Source: Chlorops oryzae
Taxonomy: Eukaryota > Arthropoda > Insecta > Diptera > Chloropidae
Direction of reading: 5' to 3'
NCBI GenBank assembly: GCA_020466095.1
Contig: CM035808.1
Coordinates: 75,137,188-75,201,187 of the forward strand
DNA length: 64,000 nucleotides
Shown here piece after piece: positions 24,409-33,480 of this stretch. The notes under the pieces are model-generated. The model was not told where the DNA came from. It made no database searches and was given only the letters and a program-made list of their open reading frames with translations. A program made the position numbers and the translations under genes. Positions within the stretch are counted from its first letter, which is position 1; the number at the start of each line of letters is the position of its first letter.

Positions 24409-24559
24409 AATTCAAAACTTCGCCTAAGGTCCAACCTTGGGAGCTTAAGTTTAACTTAAGCGGTACTTTTTAAAGCACTCTGAAATTCATTCTGTCGCTT
24501 AAGCAACGTTGAATCATTAAAGGAGGGTTAAGTGTGCACTGTGAAACTGGGCATGAGAA

Positions 24560-24610
24560 AACTTTATGCTTTGGTTCAATATGAAAACTCACATATTTTT
24601 TTGTTCTTGT
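24560..24610 (-). repeat. Extra copy of the hAT zinc-finger exon segment
   Basis: TTGGTTCAATATGAAAACTCACATATTTTTT (24571-24601) repeats TTGGTTCACTAAGAAAACTCACATATTTTTT (26536-26566), which on the minus strand encodes part of the BED-like finger (KKYVSF). It lies beyond the transposase C-terminus, in the same orientation, so it is a fragment of a second head-to-tail copy or a template-switch product. Confidence 0.55.
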
Positions 24611-25160
24611 TTTGTAAAGATATTATTTATTAAGAAAAAAATATATTTAGTTATTGTTATTAATTTTACAATATGTTACTAACATTTTTTCAATATTCTC
24701 GGACGTAAAATTTAGACGTTTTTCCGAAAAAATAATTTTGTATGCTGAAAAACTTCTTTCAACGTCACAAGATGTCAAAGGAGCAAACTTGAATTTACCT
24801 ATATCGCTACTTAAAAATTTTGCCATTGTCGTAATTTTCTTGCTCTGGATTAGTAAATACACTATATAATTTTGATATGGTACTAAAATCTGGACTACGA
24901 TTTTTCACCATTTTCAATTTTTGTTGCAATTTTGAACCAAGAGGTCCCTTAATATTTTGAACAATTTGTTTAACATGGACGAAGTGCTCGAAAGCTTCTG
25001 TTAATTTTGCTCCTCTTTTTTCCAATTCCGTATGAATTTTTATAATCGGTTCAAAATTATGTTTAATGTAAATTAAGTTTGTATGAAGTTTTTGATTTTT
25101 AAGAACCGTATGGGCCTTCTGAATAGAAGAAGCTTCTTCATGATTGAACGATAGAATAAC

Positions 25161-25214
25161 CTTAAAAAAAGATGAGATTAAAAGAAAATCAGTAGAATAA
25201 GGTTTTTTACTTAC
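25161..25214 (-). other. 54-bp intron of the hAT transposase
   Basis: On the minus strand FEKIKD is followed by the donor GTAAGT (25214-25209); a T-rich run and AG (25162-25161) end the intron and the frame continues as VILSFNHEE. The length and signals are typical for fly introns. The exon phase fits the protein alignment on both sides. Confidence 0.7.
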
Positions 25215-25262
25215 GTCTTTTATTTTTTCAAAGTGTGTGGCATAAAATACTGCTGCCTTTAA

Positions 25263-25721
25263 GTCGGCTTCTACATTGAACGATTATCGAAGCGATTTTC
25301 ACAACGATTTTTTCAAATTCCCTTTTGAAATTGTCTTTTGTCGGTGTTCGCTTCTACACTACATGATTTGCAAGCTACCGATTTATACTTTGTTGTGTTT
25401 TTCTTATGACATTCGTTTATTGGATTTATGCGAATTAAGTAAGTAAGTAATAAAATAAGTGGTTGTGACGCATTTTAAAATATATAAATTAAATTAGAAT
25501 GGATTCAGACACTTCATAAAAAATTATTCGAACAATTCTTTGAAACTGTTTTCCGTTCTACGAACGGGGGGAAAGGCAACTGTCAAAAATCGGCATGGAA
25601 ATCGACGACATGGCTAGTACAAAAGATTTTGACCGCTTCACTTTCGTCTCTCCTCCCTTGCCAACAAACGCAAAAATCGGTGAGTGCTGTTGGCCGACAA
25701 TCGTCCAATGTAAAAGTAGAC
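25263..25721. mobile_element. 459-bp MITE with TAA target duplication (PIF/Harbinger-like)
   Basis: Ends GTCGGCTTCTACATTGAACG (25263) and the reverse complement of the right end, GTCTACTTTTACATTGGACG (25721), match over 27 bp with 5 changes. TAA flanks both sides exactly (25260-25262 and 25722-25724). Removing the element and one TAA brings WGIWL next to KAAVFYA in frame in the hAT transposase, as the family consensus requires. No coding capacity. The 3-bp TWA duplication suggests PIF/Harbinger mobilisation; this is an inference. Confidence 0.8.
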
Positions 25722-26824
25722 TAACCAAATACCCCACCTTGTTATTATTGGCTCGGGGGGAAGTTCAATATTTAATTTTTCTTTTTATTTTTCAATTCGA
25801 GTAGGTGCCTTCAAAAATATCTTTTTTCCGCAAGAGATAAGGGAATTAACTAATGGAAAGGAGATCCTAATTAATTCCGCTATTCTGTTTACACTATGAG
25901 CCAAACATGTTATGTGTATCATTTTTGGATAAAAAATCGCTAGATTTTCTCCGGCTTTTAACATATACGCAGCCGAATCTGTAACAAGAAGAAGAACTTT
26001 TTCTTCTAACCCCTTTGACCACAATTCTCTTAGTCCATCATTCACAAAACGAGCTATTGTGGAATTATTTGTTTTTTCCAGTGACTTCGAATAAACCAAA
26101 AATGGAGAAGAAGGTTCGTTTTCATTAAGTTTACCAACTATAAGATTTGCAACATTCCGTCCTTTTTTTATCAGTGGTTTCATCGACTGAGACCCACATC
26201 GCATTATCTCCAATTTCATTTCGAATTTCTTCTATTCTTTTCTGGTAGCACTTGTCTAAATAATTTTTACGGAGGGTGCTTTCTTCTGGTATGTTTTTTT
26301 TTCATATACTTCATCAAGAAGTTTTTTAATTTTTCATTGTTTAGTGCCTTAAATGGTATATTTGCAGCTATCAATGTTTCGCAGAGCTCAAAATTAAATT
26401 CGGGATCTTCATCCTCTTCCGGCACGTTTTCTCCTGCAGCCTTGTGAGAAGCAGTATTCATGTGCTGTACAATTTGCGATTTTCGATCACAAGTTATCTA
26501 CTTAAGAAAGATATTAATTGAGCAAACTTTATTCCTTGGTTCACTAAGAAAACTCACATATTTTTTGCACCTGACGCATATTAATTGATTGCCATCAAAC
26601 TCAAAACATGCCGATTGCGTTTCATTGAGCCAATTAATTTATTTGTGCTCTTTTGGAAGCAAACTTCGTTTTCGGCATCTTATACGTTCATTTAAAAATC
26701 GAAGTAAAATTATAACTTTTGATTCAAATGACAAATATTTGCAACGGTTTTGCATTTGCCTACTAGATCAGCAGTTGTATTTCGCGTAAGACAAGTCGAA
26801 AACAATTATTTCATAAGGTTTTTT

Positions 26825-27010
26825 TCGTGCATATTATGCATATTGCATATTGGAAATATGCAAGAATATGCAAAAATATGCATTTATGCAAAATATGCAA
26901 AATGAAATAGGGCTCATTTGCAATATTTTCTTATGAAACGAATTTGTGTGCAAACAAAATTTAAATCCGATTATCTATTAAAGATATGCATTTGCATATT
27001 ATCCGCTGTC
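26825..27010. repeat. Cluster of ATATGCA motifs at the hAT 5' end
   Basis: About nine copies of TATGCA or its complement TGCATA occur within 180 bp (26835-26880, 26886-26898, 26984-26999), just inside the hAT terminal repeat at 27107 and upstream of the transposase start. Short subterminal repeats bound by transposase are a known feature of hAT elements; binding here is inferred. Confidence 0.5.
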
Positions 27011-27107
27011 TAGTTATAACATTTATGCTTTGAGAAATAACATATCAAGTAAATAAAACATTGACTGAAATGACAGGTTTTTAATCCATCCTTTAGCTAC
27101 GGCCCTG

Positions 27108-27953
27108 GTTGACTGTTTCGTGTTGTCTGGGAAGCATATTGAAGCTTCTAAAATTTTTTTTTTTAGTGAAAAGTGACTTAATCTTGGAACCATTTTTGTA
27201 GTGCCAAAATTTTAACCCCAAAAGGGAACTGGTCACGCGATCTTTCTGGTATTGGTAATTCCAATTACCCAAAGAGTGCGTGGTTAACTTGGTTTTGAAG
27301 TCTGCTTCAAAAAAAAATAAATGGTGTGGGTGCGTGATATATTTTTTTTTTTTGGGATTTTCGGTGAGTTGGCGTCCAATCTCGGTAATTAATTAGTTTC
27401 TTTTTTATATTGAAAAAAAAAAAAAAATTTTTTTGTTTATATATGTATAGGTTCCCATTGAAGAGTCATTTTGTTGATGACATAAAAACGTTCCGTCATT
27501 TCGTTCATACTTTTACTTCTATTTACGATGAATCGAGGGGGTGTTTGGCCTCCTCCCTTGTAAGTTGTTCCAATTAAAACGTAGCCTGGCAAAATTGTCA
27601 TCGTAGTATTTTCTCAGGTTTTTTAAAACGGATGCTGGATTATCGGATGTTGTTGTTCTCGATGGATATTCGTGCAAGTATTCGGTGAAGTAACATTAGT
27701 TTAAGCTGTCTACTAACCTCTACCCTAAGTGGAGAGAATTCTCTGCAATTATTTTATAAAGAAAAGAACAACAAATTTAGCTATAAAAATGTGCCCCCTG
27801 AGAGCGTTGTTAGTGTCGGTTTGTATTAAGTTTGTGTGTGTTTATGGGCATTGCGTTTTCATGAGTTGTGTACGCTTTGAGTGAAATGAAAAAATGTGTT
27901 TGTGCGTTCGTGTGTATTATGTTGTTCTGGATTTTATGAATTGGGTGGGGTGG
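27108..27953 (-). mobile_element. 3' LTR/UTR region of gypsy element A (boundaries unclear)
   Basis: Blocks here recur in the same order in the 3' LTR region of element B: TAAGTTGTTCCAAT (27561) with TGAGTTGTTCCAAT (59802), and TTTAAGCTGTCTACTAAC with GCTTAAGCTCTTACTAAC (59957). It lies downstream of the env C-terminus on the minus strand, where a 3' LTR belongs. The hAT duplication at 27108 means the hAT jumped into this LTR, whose other end would then be left of 15883. I could not fix TG...CA ends. Confidence 0.4.
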
Positions 27954-27969
27954 TTTTTTTTTTCTTTTT

Positions 27970-28129
27970 GTATACTTTTGTTGATTCTTGTTGGCTTCCT
28001 CTATATTATTTGTTTATGGTTCTGATGCCTGGTCTCTTGTTGATGGCCTTTCGCACATTGTAATGTTACTTTTGACGTTAACTCTTCGCTTCCGGAAAAA
28101 AGCATACAATATAATTATTCCGACCATTT
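27970..28129 (-). pseudogene. Envelope gene of gypsy element A, C-terminal piece
   Basis: Minus-strand frame MVGIIILYAFFRKRRVNVK: the end of a hydrophobic transmembrane segment followed by a basic cytoplasmic start, as in env of element B (transmembrane segment, then RKRK). A stop follows about 25 codons later. The piece is separated from the rest of env by the DNA transposon at 28130-29233. Confidence 0.6.
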
Positions 28130-29233
28130 CACTATGGGCGGAAAGCCCAAAAACAGCGGCAAAAATATGAAGGACTCTTCCAATAAGAACGGTTTTTTCG
28201 GTAAGGGAGTTTTTGGGGTCGCTGATTTCAAATCTGGTGTCAGATTTTCAAAAACCAAATGGCTGATCCAATATGGCGGCCAAATTTTTTAATTGTGCCG
28301 ATATGGACGCAGCGTGGACTAACACCATAGCGTTGTTATCTTGTTGAGACGATACGTTTGAAGCAATTTTTCTTTTGTGACGTTCAATACCATCGCTATA
28401 ATAAATATGAAGACGGCCCTTTTTGCGTTCATTTTCAAATACTGAAAACTCAGTCTCAATATCTAACCAGGTTTGCTCATATTTCCGAAAAGTTGGCAAG
28501 CATCTTTTATGTTTGACCCATTTTTGCCTAGCAGATCTACAAAAAATTTTAACTTTTTGTTTTGTTGATGCCATTCCTTTATCACCAATACGTCCTTTCA
28601 ATTTTGAAGCGACCCAACTCAAAACAGCATCATTTTCTTTGTTGTTGTCGACCCAAAATTGAAAAATTTCTGAGTTCTTAATCGTAATCGATTCTGAAAA
28701 ATTATATTTTTACAAATTATTGGTACTTATCTGCAGATAATTTTATAATCATAAGAAAGAAGATACTACAGCCTTTCCAAAAATATAAAACTTTTTGACA
28801 ATCCGTGACAATCCCGTTACTTCTACTCCACGAAGCACAAAATTAATAAAAAGAAAAATTCGAAAAAGATGATACACTTCAAAAGACTGCAGCACAAAAA
28901 CGAAGGCAACTTTAATAAAGAGGAATTAATACTTTGTTCAACATACCTTTAGCAACATTTTCTATGATTAAAAACAATCAATCTCACAATACTTTTCAAG
29001 CAATTCGCTTTCGAATCAGAACAAAATTTCATGCGTACGAAATGTCAAAACAAAGAAAACACAAAACAACAGTTTTGACGTCCCGTAGAGCAAAAGGGTT
29101 CCCAGCTATCATATTTTTCTAATAATTTTTTTCTTATTTGAAGTATCTCAAACCAATAGGAATAAAAATCAAAAAAAACAACAAATATAAAAATGACTTT
29201 TTGCCGCAAAAACTGGTCTTCTGAACCATAGTG
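28130..29233. mobile_element. 1.1-kb DNA transposon with CACTATGG terminal repeats
   Basis: The left end CACTATGGGCGGAAAGCCCA and the inverted right end CACTATGGTTCAGAAGACCA pair, and both have GCGGCAAAAA at exactly position 27-36, giving a 36-bp imperfect TIR (24 matches). It splits the transmembrane region of env A: coding sequence resumes on both sides. The target duplication is unclear (AATG on both sides with one extra A). It contains the exon at 28248-28690. I cannot assign a superfamily. Confidence 0.6.
28248..28691 (-). CDS. Exon encoding an uncharacterised transposon-associated domain
   Basis: The minus-strand frame begins after a good 3' splice site (AATTTTTCAG, about 28692) and runs about 147 codons to the stop at 28248. 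Notable stretches are FWVDNNKENDAVLSWVASKL, a basic TKQKVKIFCRSARQKWVKHK, YEQTWLDIETEFSVFENERK, and KKGRLHIYYSDGIERHKRK. The pattern F.NE.KKGR..........R.KRK is, as far as I recall, seen in N-terminal parts of uncharacterised TE-linked proteins of arthropods and cnidarians, but I cannot name a family. No catalytic domain follows inside the 1.1-kb element, so it is a remnant or a captured exon. Confidence 0.45.
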   Translation of the reverse strand, partial: SITIKNSEIFQFWVDNNKENDAVLSWVASKLKGRIGDKGMASTKQKVKIFCRSARQKWVKHKRCLPTFRKYEQTWLDIETEFSVFENERKKGRLHIYYSDGIERHKRKIASNVSSQQDNNAMVLVHAASISAQLKNLAAILDQPFGF

Positions 29234-30116
29234 CATTGTTATTATGGCTATGGTGCTACTTATTCCGTATGATTTATTTTTTTGCAGAGTTAATTCTTCG
29301 ATGAGTTTCCTATTTTTGAAAGTTTTTGTATGGATTTCCTCGAAGCTTATTGTGTTGTTGAAATCGATTTTCCCAAGTTGCTCTTCTGGATAAAAATATT
29401 TCTCCTGTGTCAAAATTTGTGTATTGGTGAAGTTTTGATCTTTAATTATGATTGAGCAATTGGCAAATGAGATCATTAATTTTTCTCAACTGTTATATTT
29501 CTTTTGTCGCAGTTCTGTATGATTCGTTCTCTTAACACGTTTTTTTTTTTACCAATTAAGTCGATTCGTCTATGTAGTGTACCGATCTTTGGTTGTTGCA
29601 GCCAAGTCTGCATGTGCTCTGAAGAACACAATTTCTGCTCCTTTTTAATTCCTTTCGAATGGCATTTTCTGTGAAACTGTAGGTTACGTTGTCTATTGCT
29701 GTTATCGTTTCTTCCTTTTCAATTTTTTCTCTTTGGCTGTCGTTCGGGAGAGGGATAAGTAATTTTATTTCTACTTTCATTAATGTCTTTCAAATTTTTA
29801 TTGCGCTAATTAAAGCATTGTTTATGTATGAAATCACTCCCACTCGATTAATTTAATTTTGTAGAAATCGACTTTTCTATCTCTTCTGTAGCTAATAAAT
29901 TTGGGTGTACAAATCCATATTTCGCCGATGAGATGCTATCTTGAATCAGGTTTACCTTTTCTTCTATACTTTTTAGTTTCAGCATCTGGTCGTGATACCT
30001 CAGGTGTTCTGCGACCTCGTTGTTATTCTTTTTGACCGTGGTAAAGACTACATTGAAGGTGTTTGTATATTGTTCTAGTGATCGTTTGATCGTTGGTATT
30101 GTTTCATTGAGATAGT
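29234..30116 (-). pseudogene. Envelope gene of gypsy element A, middle piece
   Basis: On the minus strand, sequence from 30116 downward parallels env of element B: YHDQMLKLKSIEEKV, IQDSISSAKYGFVHPN, then FANCSIIIKDQNFTN, EKYFYPEEQ, IHTKTFKNRKLIEELTLQKN and SYGISSTIAII (start of the transmembrane segment). It picks up exactly where the N-terminal piece stops at 38404, the two being separated by the Bel/Pao insertion and its ATAGT duplication. Several frameshifts are present. Family role: F-type fusion glycoprotein of env-bearing gypsy elements. Confidence 0.8.
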
Positions 30117-30508
30117 TGTTTTTACTTCAAATTTTCGGCTTGAATTCAAAAACCGTACAGCACATGAACTGCAGATATCAGAATTCAAGTTGTACCAAGC
30201 AGCACATAAACTGTTGATACACGAAGACAAGTCCCTAAGTTGATCACACAATGGTTTCAATTGGACTCTTGTTTATTAATAAATTTCATTTCTTTTATAC
30301 ATTATTATTGCTAGATAATCAATATTTAAATCAATTAAGCTCAATATTATTTCATTATTGCTTAAGCAGTAATTTTTATTTTTCTTGTTCTTTTCTTTTG
30401 CTTTGTTTTTTATATACAAACATATTCTCGCTTACATGCAAAGTTTTCTTGCGACATAAATTTTTGCTGATCGCATAAAATAAACAATTGTGGATTGAAT
30501 TCTAAACA
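30117..30508 (-). repeat. Bel/Pao 3' LTR
   Basis: 392 bp, differing from the 5' LTR at only four positions that I can see (near 30335, 30372 and 30403-30405). The TATA-like GTATATAAAAAAC lies near the start on the minus strand. A purine tract (reverse of TTCTGGCCCTCCGTT, 30509-30523) adjoins it. Confidence 0.92.
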
Positions 30509-30646
30509 TTCTGGCCCTCCGTTGAGTAATCTTGTTTACTCAACTCTTTATACAATTTCGAGAGCTGTTGTGTTTTGCTGGCGTGGAGTAGGTTTTGGTG
30601 GTGTCTTAAGTCGAATAGCTCTTTGCTGACATTTAGTTTTTATTTT

Positions 30647-32317
30647 TCAAATACTCAAGCAGAGAATTGTCAATATAATGAGCATGATCACAGTATAGCT
30701 TGTTACATCATGCAGTGTGGATGGCTGGATTTCTTTAGGAAACTGGAAGTCGGCATGTAACTGTTGCTGGACCTTGGTGAGCTGTTCCAATTTATTATTT
30801 ACTTGATGAATGTCAAAATTTAGTACTCTTTTTAATTCCATAGGTTCTGCAACTGAGGTTATATTTCCAAATGCGGGAAATGATAAATGCATTATGGTTG
30901 AAGTAATTCCCTGGCCTTGGATTGTTAAAAAAGCACCTTTTATGACGCAATCAGGTTGGATGGACAGTGTGCCGGAAACCATTTATGTTGACTTCTTGGA
31001 CATTGTCTCCACACACAGCTGTAAGCTCAGTTGCAGTTCTAGCTGCAAAAATCCACTTATTCGGTTTCCAAGTTGGAATGAGTGAAATGTTATTGAATTG
31101 GTGTTCCACCTTGCAATTGGTTCTGTTCTGTTGTTAAAAAGGGCTACTTCGCAAGAATAGCTGCCGGAATTTTTTCGAATTGTTGCTTGAATGTTTGGGC
31201 AGAGGAAGGTGTCTCAATAATTTCATTACATTTATAAAAATCGGTTGTGCTCAAGGTGACATATTCATCTCGATGATTAGTGACTGCTAGAAATTGCGCA
31301 GTTGGTTTGATTGAAAGCATAGTGCTGTTAATAACTGTGGGAATTGAAATCAGATGAAAAAGTTCGAATTTTTGATGATTGACAAGTGGAATATCAATTT
31401 TGAACATCAGACGATGTGCAGTAACTGCTGCCTTTATTTTCATGATTTTATATAGGTGTAAAAAATCATCATCATCTGTTGGAAGAGCTCGCCCAACGGG
31501 CAGATGTTCTTTTATGCAACTGATTTCCCTTTTCAATTGCTGAGGTGTCAATATGGTCGGGCTAATGTTTCCGTGGTTTAATGAGTGAGTGCGTTGAATT
31601 ATATCTGCCTGAATTTTGTGTATATGTGATGATAGCATGAAAAGTTGAACTACCAACGATATCATTAATTGTGAATTGTAAAGGTTTGTGTGTTCGGCTC
31701 CCAATTGGTTGAACTCCTGTTCAATTGCCCTTTGAAGCTCTATAATGTGTTTACTTGTGTTGATTGCATCCTCCTTTAAAATGTTGATTGTGGCATCAAC
31801 AACTGATGTTTGATTTTTTACTAAATGCAGTAAGAATTCTTCATTGCTGTTGACCTTGTTTATGGTTGCCGCCATATGTTCAGCATAGTTGGAGTCCAGT
31901 ACTCCAAATAGGGCATTGGCAACATTGCCTACAATGTCTAACGCTGCTCTTCTTGATCGAGTCGGTGATATGAGATCTTCTTCCTGAATGAGCTCTTCTG
32001 CAGTTTGTTGTAATTGGTGTGCAAATGCGTAGCAAGATTTATCCAAGGATTTATTGCATAATCCTCTAAGTGTTTGAATTCCTTCGTCTAGCATCTTGTT
32101 TTTGGACCAGAGTGGTTTCAGCTCATAGTATACGAAGATTTTCCAACTGCCACTTATTAGTTTTGTGTTTCCAATTCCTTCGAAATATATTCCCGGATTT
32201 GCATCAAAATTTGTTATGTTGACTGATCCCGGCAAGGGAAATGGCATCAAGAGAAGCGAAATTATTAGTGTTGTAACCAGAGAGCTGGTGGAAATTAATT
32301 TCCTTTTTGATGGACTT
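30647..32317 (-). pseudogene. Bel/Pao env-like gene (F-type fusion protein)
   Basis: The frame is open above 32250 and begins with a signal-peptide-like stretch (LVTTLIISLLLMPFPLPG). It continues for about 370 codons with a furin-type site RSRR (near residue 100) followed by a fusion-peptide-like AALDIVGNVANALFGVLD, then heptad-rich helices. A frameshift near 31000-31140 separates the C-terminal part, which has a transmembrane segment (VIMLIILTILCLSI) close to the end at 30650. The layout matches the F-like Env of env-bearing insect retroelements such as roo. Family role: membrane fusion. This copy is broken by the frameshift. Confidence 0.7.
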
Positions 32318-32347
32318 GTTTCTGATGATGGCCGCTTTAGTGGTAGT

Positions 32348-33480
32348 TCAAAATTTCATTTTGGTCTCCTTCGTTAAAAAAGTGGTGCGAGTTTTTTGTA
32401 ACGGACGTTTAAACACGCCATTTTCGGTTTTTATATCTGCTACTCGAATTAGTTGATCATCTCCTTTATACACATGAACGACTCTACCTAATGGCCATTT
32501 CATCGTTGGTAAGTTTTCATCCTTGAGGATCACCATGTCACCTTCCTTTATATTTTGACATCTTTGTTGCCACTTGTTCCGATATTGCAGTTCATGTAAA
32601 TATTCTACATGCCACCGTTTCCAAAATTCATCCTTTGCATTTGACACCAGCTGCCATCTTGCTGTTAATGTGTTTTTTAAGGATGCTCTATTAGGATTTA
32701 CTTGTGAAGTAAGAGGTTCGCCGATGATAAAGTGACCTGGTGTGAGTGCAGTCAAGTCGTTCGGATTGGATGAATTGGTGTTAACGGTCTTGAATTAAGT
32801 ATGGCTTCTACTCCGATAGTTATTGTTTCAAACTCCTCATATGTGAAGGATGCGCTGGCCATCCCTTAACAAGCAGTAGTTTTGCAGATTTTTACTGCAG
32901 CTTCCCATAGCCCTCCAAAATGTGGTGCCTTGGGGGGTATGAACTTGAACTCAATTCCAAGATCACTGCTAGCCCTTTTGATTTGGGTTTGGGCAGTTAT
33001 TGAGTAAATTGCATCTTTTAGCTCTTCCAGTTGGTTTTTTTGCTCCGACAAAATTTGTAGCGTTGTCACTGTATAACGTTTTGCATCTGCCCCTCCTTCC
33101 TGTGAAACGCTTGAGGGCACCTATGAAAGCTTCAGTTGTCAAATCGCTTACAATTTCAAGGTGAACAGCCTTTGTTGCAAAGCAACAAAATACAGCTAAA
33201 TATGCTTTGTAGGGTCTTTTTCCTCTTCCCTTATAGTGTACCATAAAGGGGCCACAATAGTCGACTCCAGCCTTAAAGAATGGCCTTGCTGCAGTTACTC
33301 GATCAGCTGGTAAGTTTCCCATGAGTTTGCTCCATCAAGTGAGGTTTTGCTCTGGTGCAGCGAATAATTTGTGGACTGTGTTGCGGCCAAAATCTTTCCT
33401 TTTTGGAAATTTTTTGGCCAAAATTGAGGCCCACAATGATTATGTTCTTCGTGCTTTGCTTTAAACAATAGTCGAACGAT
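32348..33480 (-). pseudogene. Bel/Pao integrase and C-terminal domain
   Basis: Minus-strand pieces: FFKAGVDYCGPFMVHYKGRG (first catalytic Asp), VHLEIVSDLTTEAFIGALKR, LYSDNATNFVGA (second Asp), FGGLWEAAVKICK (catalytic Glu), then GHFIIGEPLTS and the C-terminal module WHVEYLHELQYRNKWQ with MKWPLGRVVHVYKGDD. Frameshifts near 33110 and 32760-32860 interrupt it. The DDE residues are visible in the separate pieces. Family role: cDNA integration. Similar sequence recurs as a fragment at 18411-18612. Confidence 0.85.

Larger units (their letters stand above)
24647..26675 (-). pseudogene. hAT transposase remnant
   Basis: Read on the minus strand: MPKTKFASKR at 26672, then a BED-type zinc finger (GNQLICVRCKKYVSF...KSQIVQHMNTASHK) with an in-frame stop between the Cys and His pairs; ELCETLIAANIPFKALNNEK (26393); the catalytic-core region VLLLVTDSAAYMLKAGENLA (26000); FYPKMIHITCLAHSVNR; TRWGIWL (25741), interrupted by a MITE, resuming at KAAVFYATHFEKIKD; then, after a 54-bp intron, VILSFNHEEASS; and the C-terminal dimerisation domain APLTSCDVERSFSAYKIIFS and EKRLNFTSENIEKML (24800-24670). 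Frameshifts near 26270 and 24850 make it dead. Family role: cut-and-paste transposition. It sits inside the matching hAT ends at 15891 and 27107. Confidence 0.85.
15891..27107 (-). mobile_element. hAT-superfamily DNA transposon with both ends and target duplication
   Basis: Left end CAGGGCCGTAGC at 15891 and its reverse complement GCTACGGCCCTG at 27096-27107 form 12-bp perfect terminal inverted repeats with the CAGGG start typical of hAT. The flanks GTTGATTG (15883-15890) and GTTGACTG (27108-27115) are an 8-bp target duplication with one change, also the hAT rule. The transposase remnant lies inside on the minus strand. The true element is probably 4.5-5 kb: the span is inflated by an assembly gap, corrupted duplicate sequence (18611-24065), a tRNA-like repeat and a MITE. 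Confidence 0.8.
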
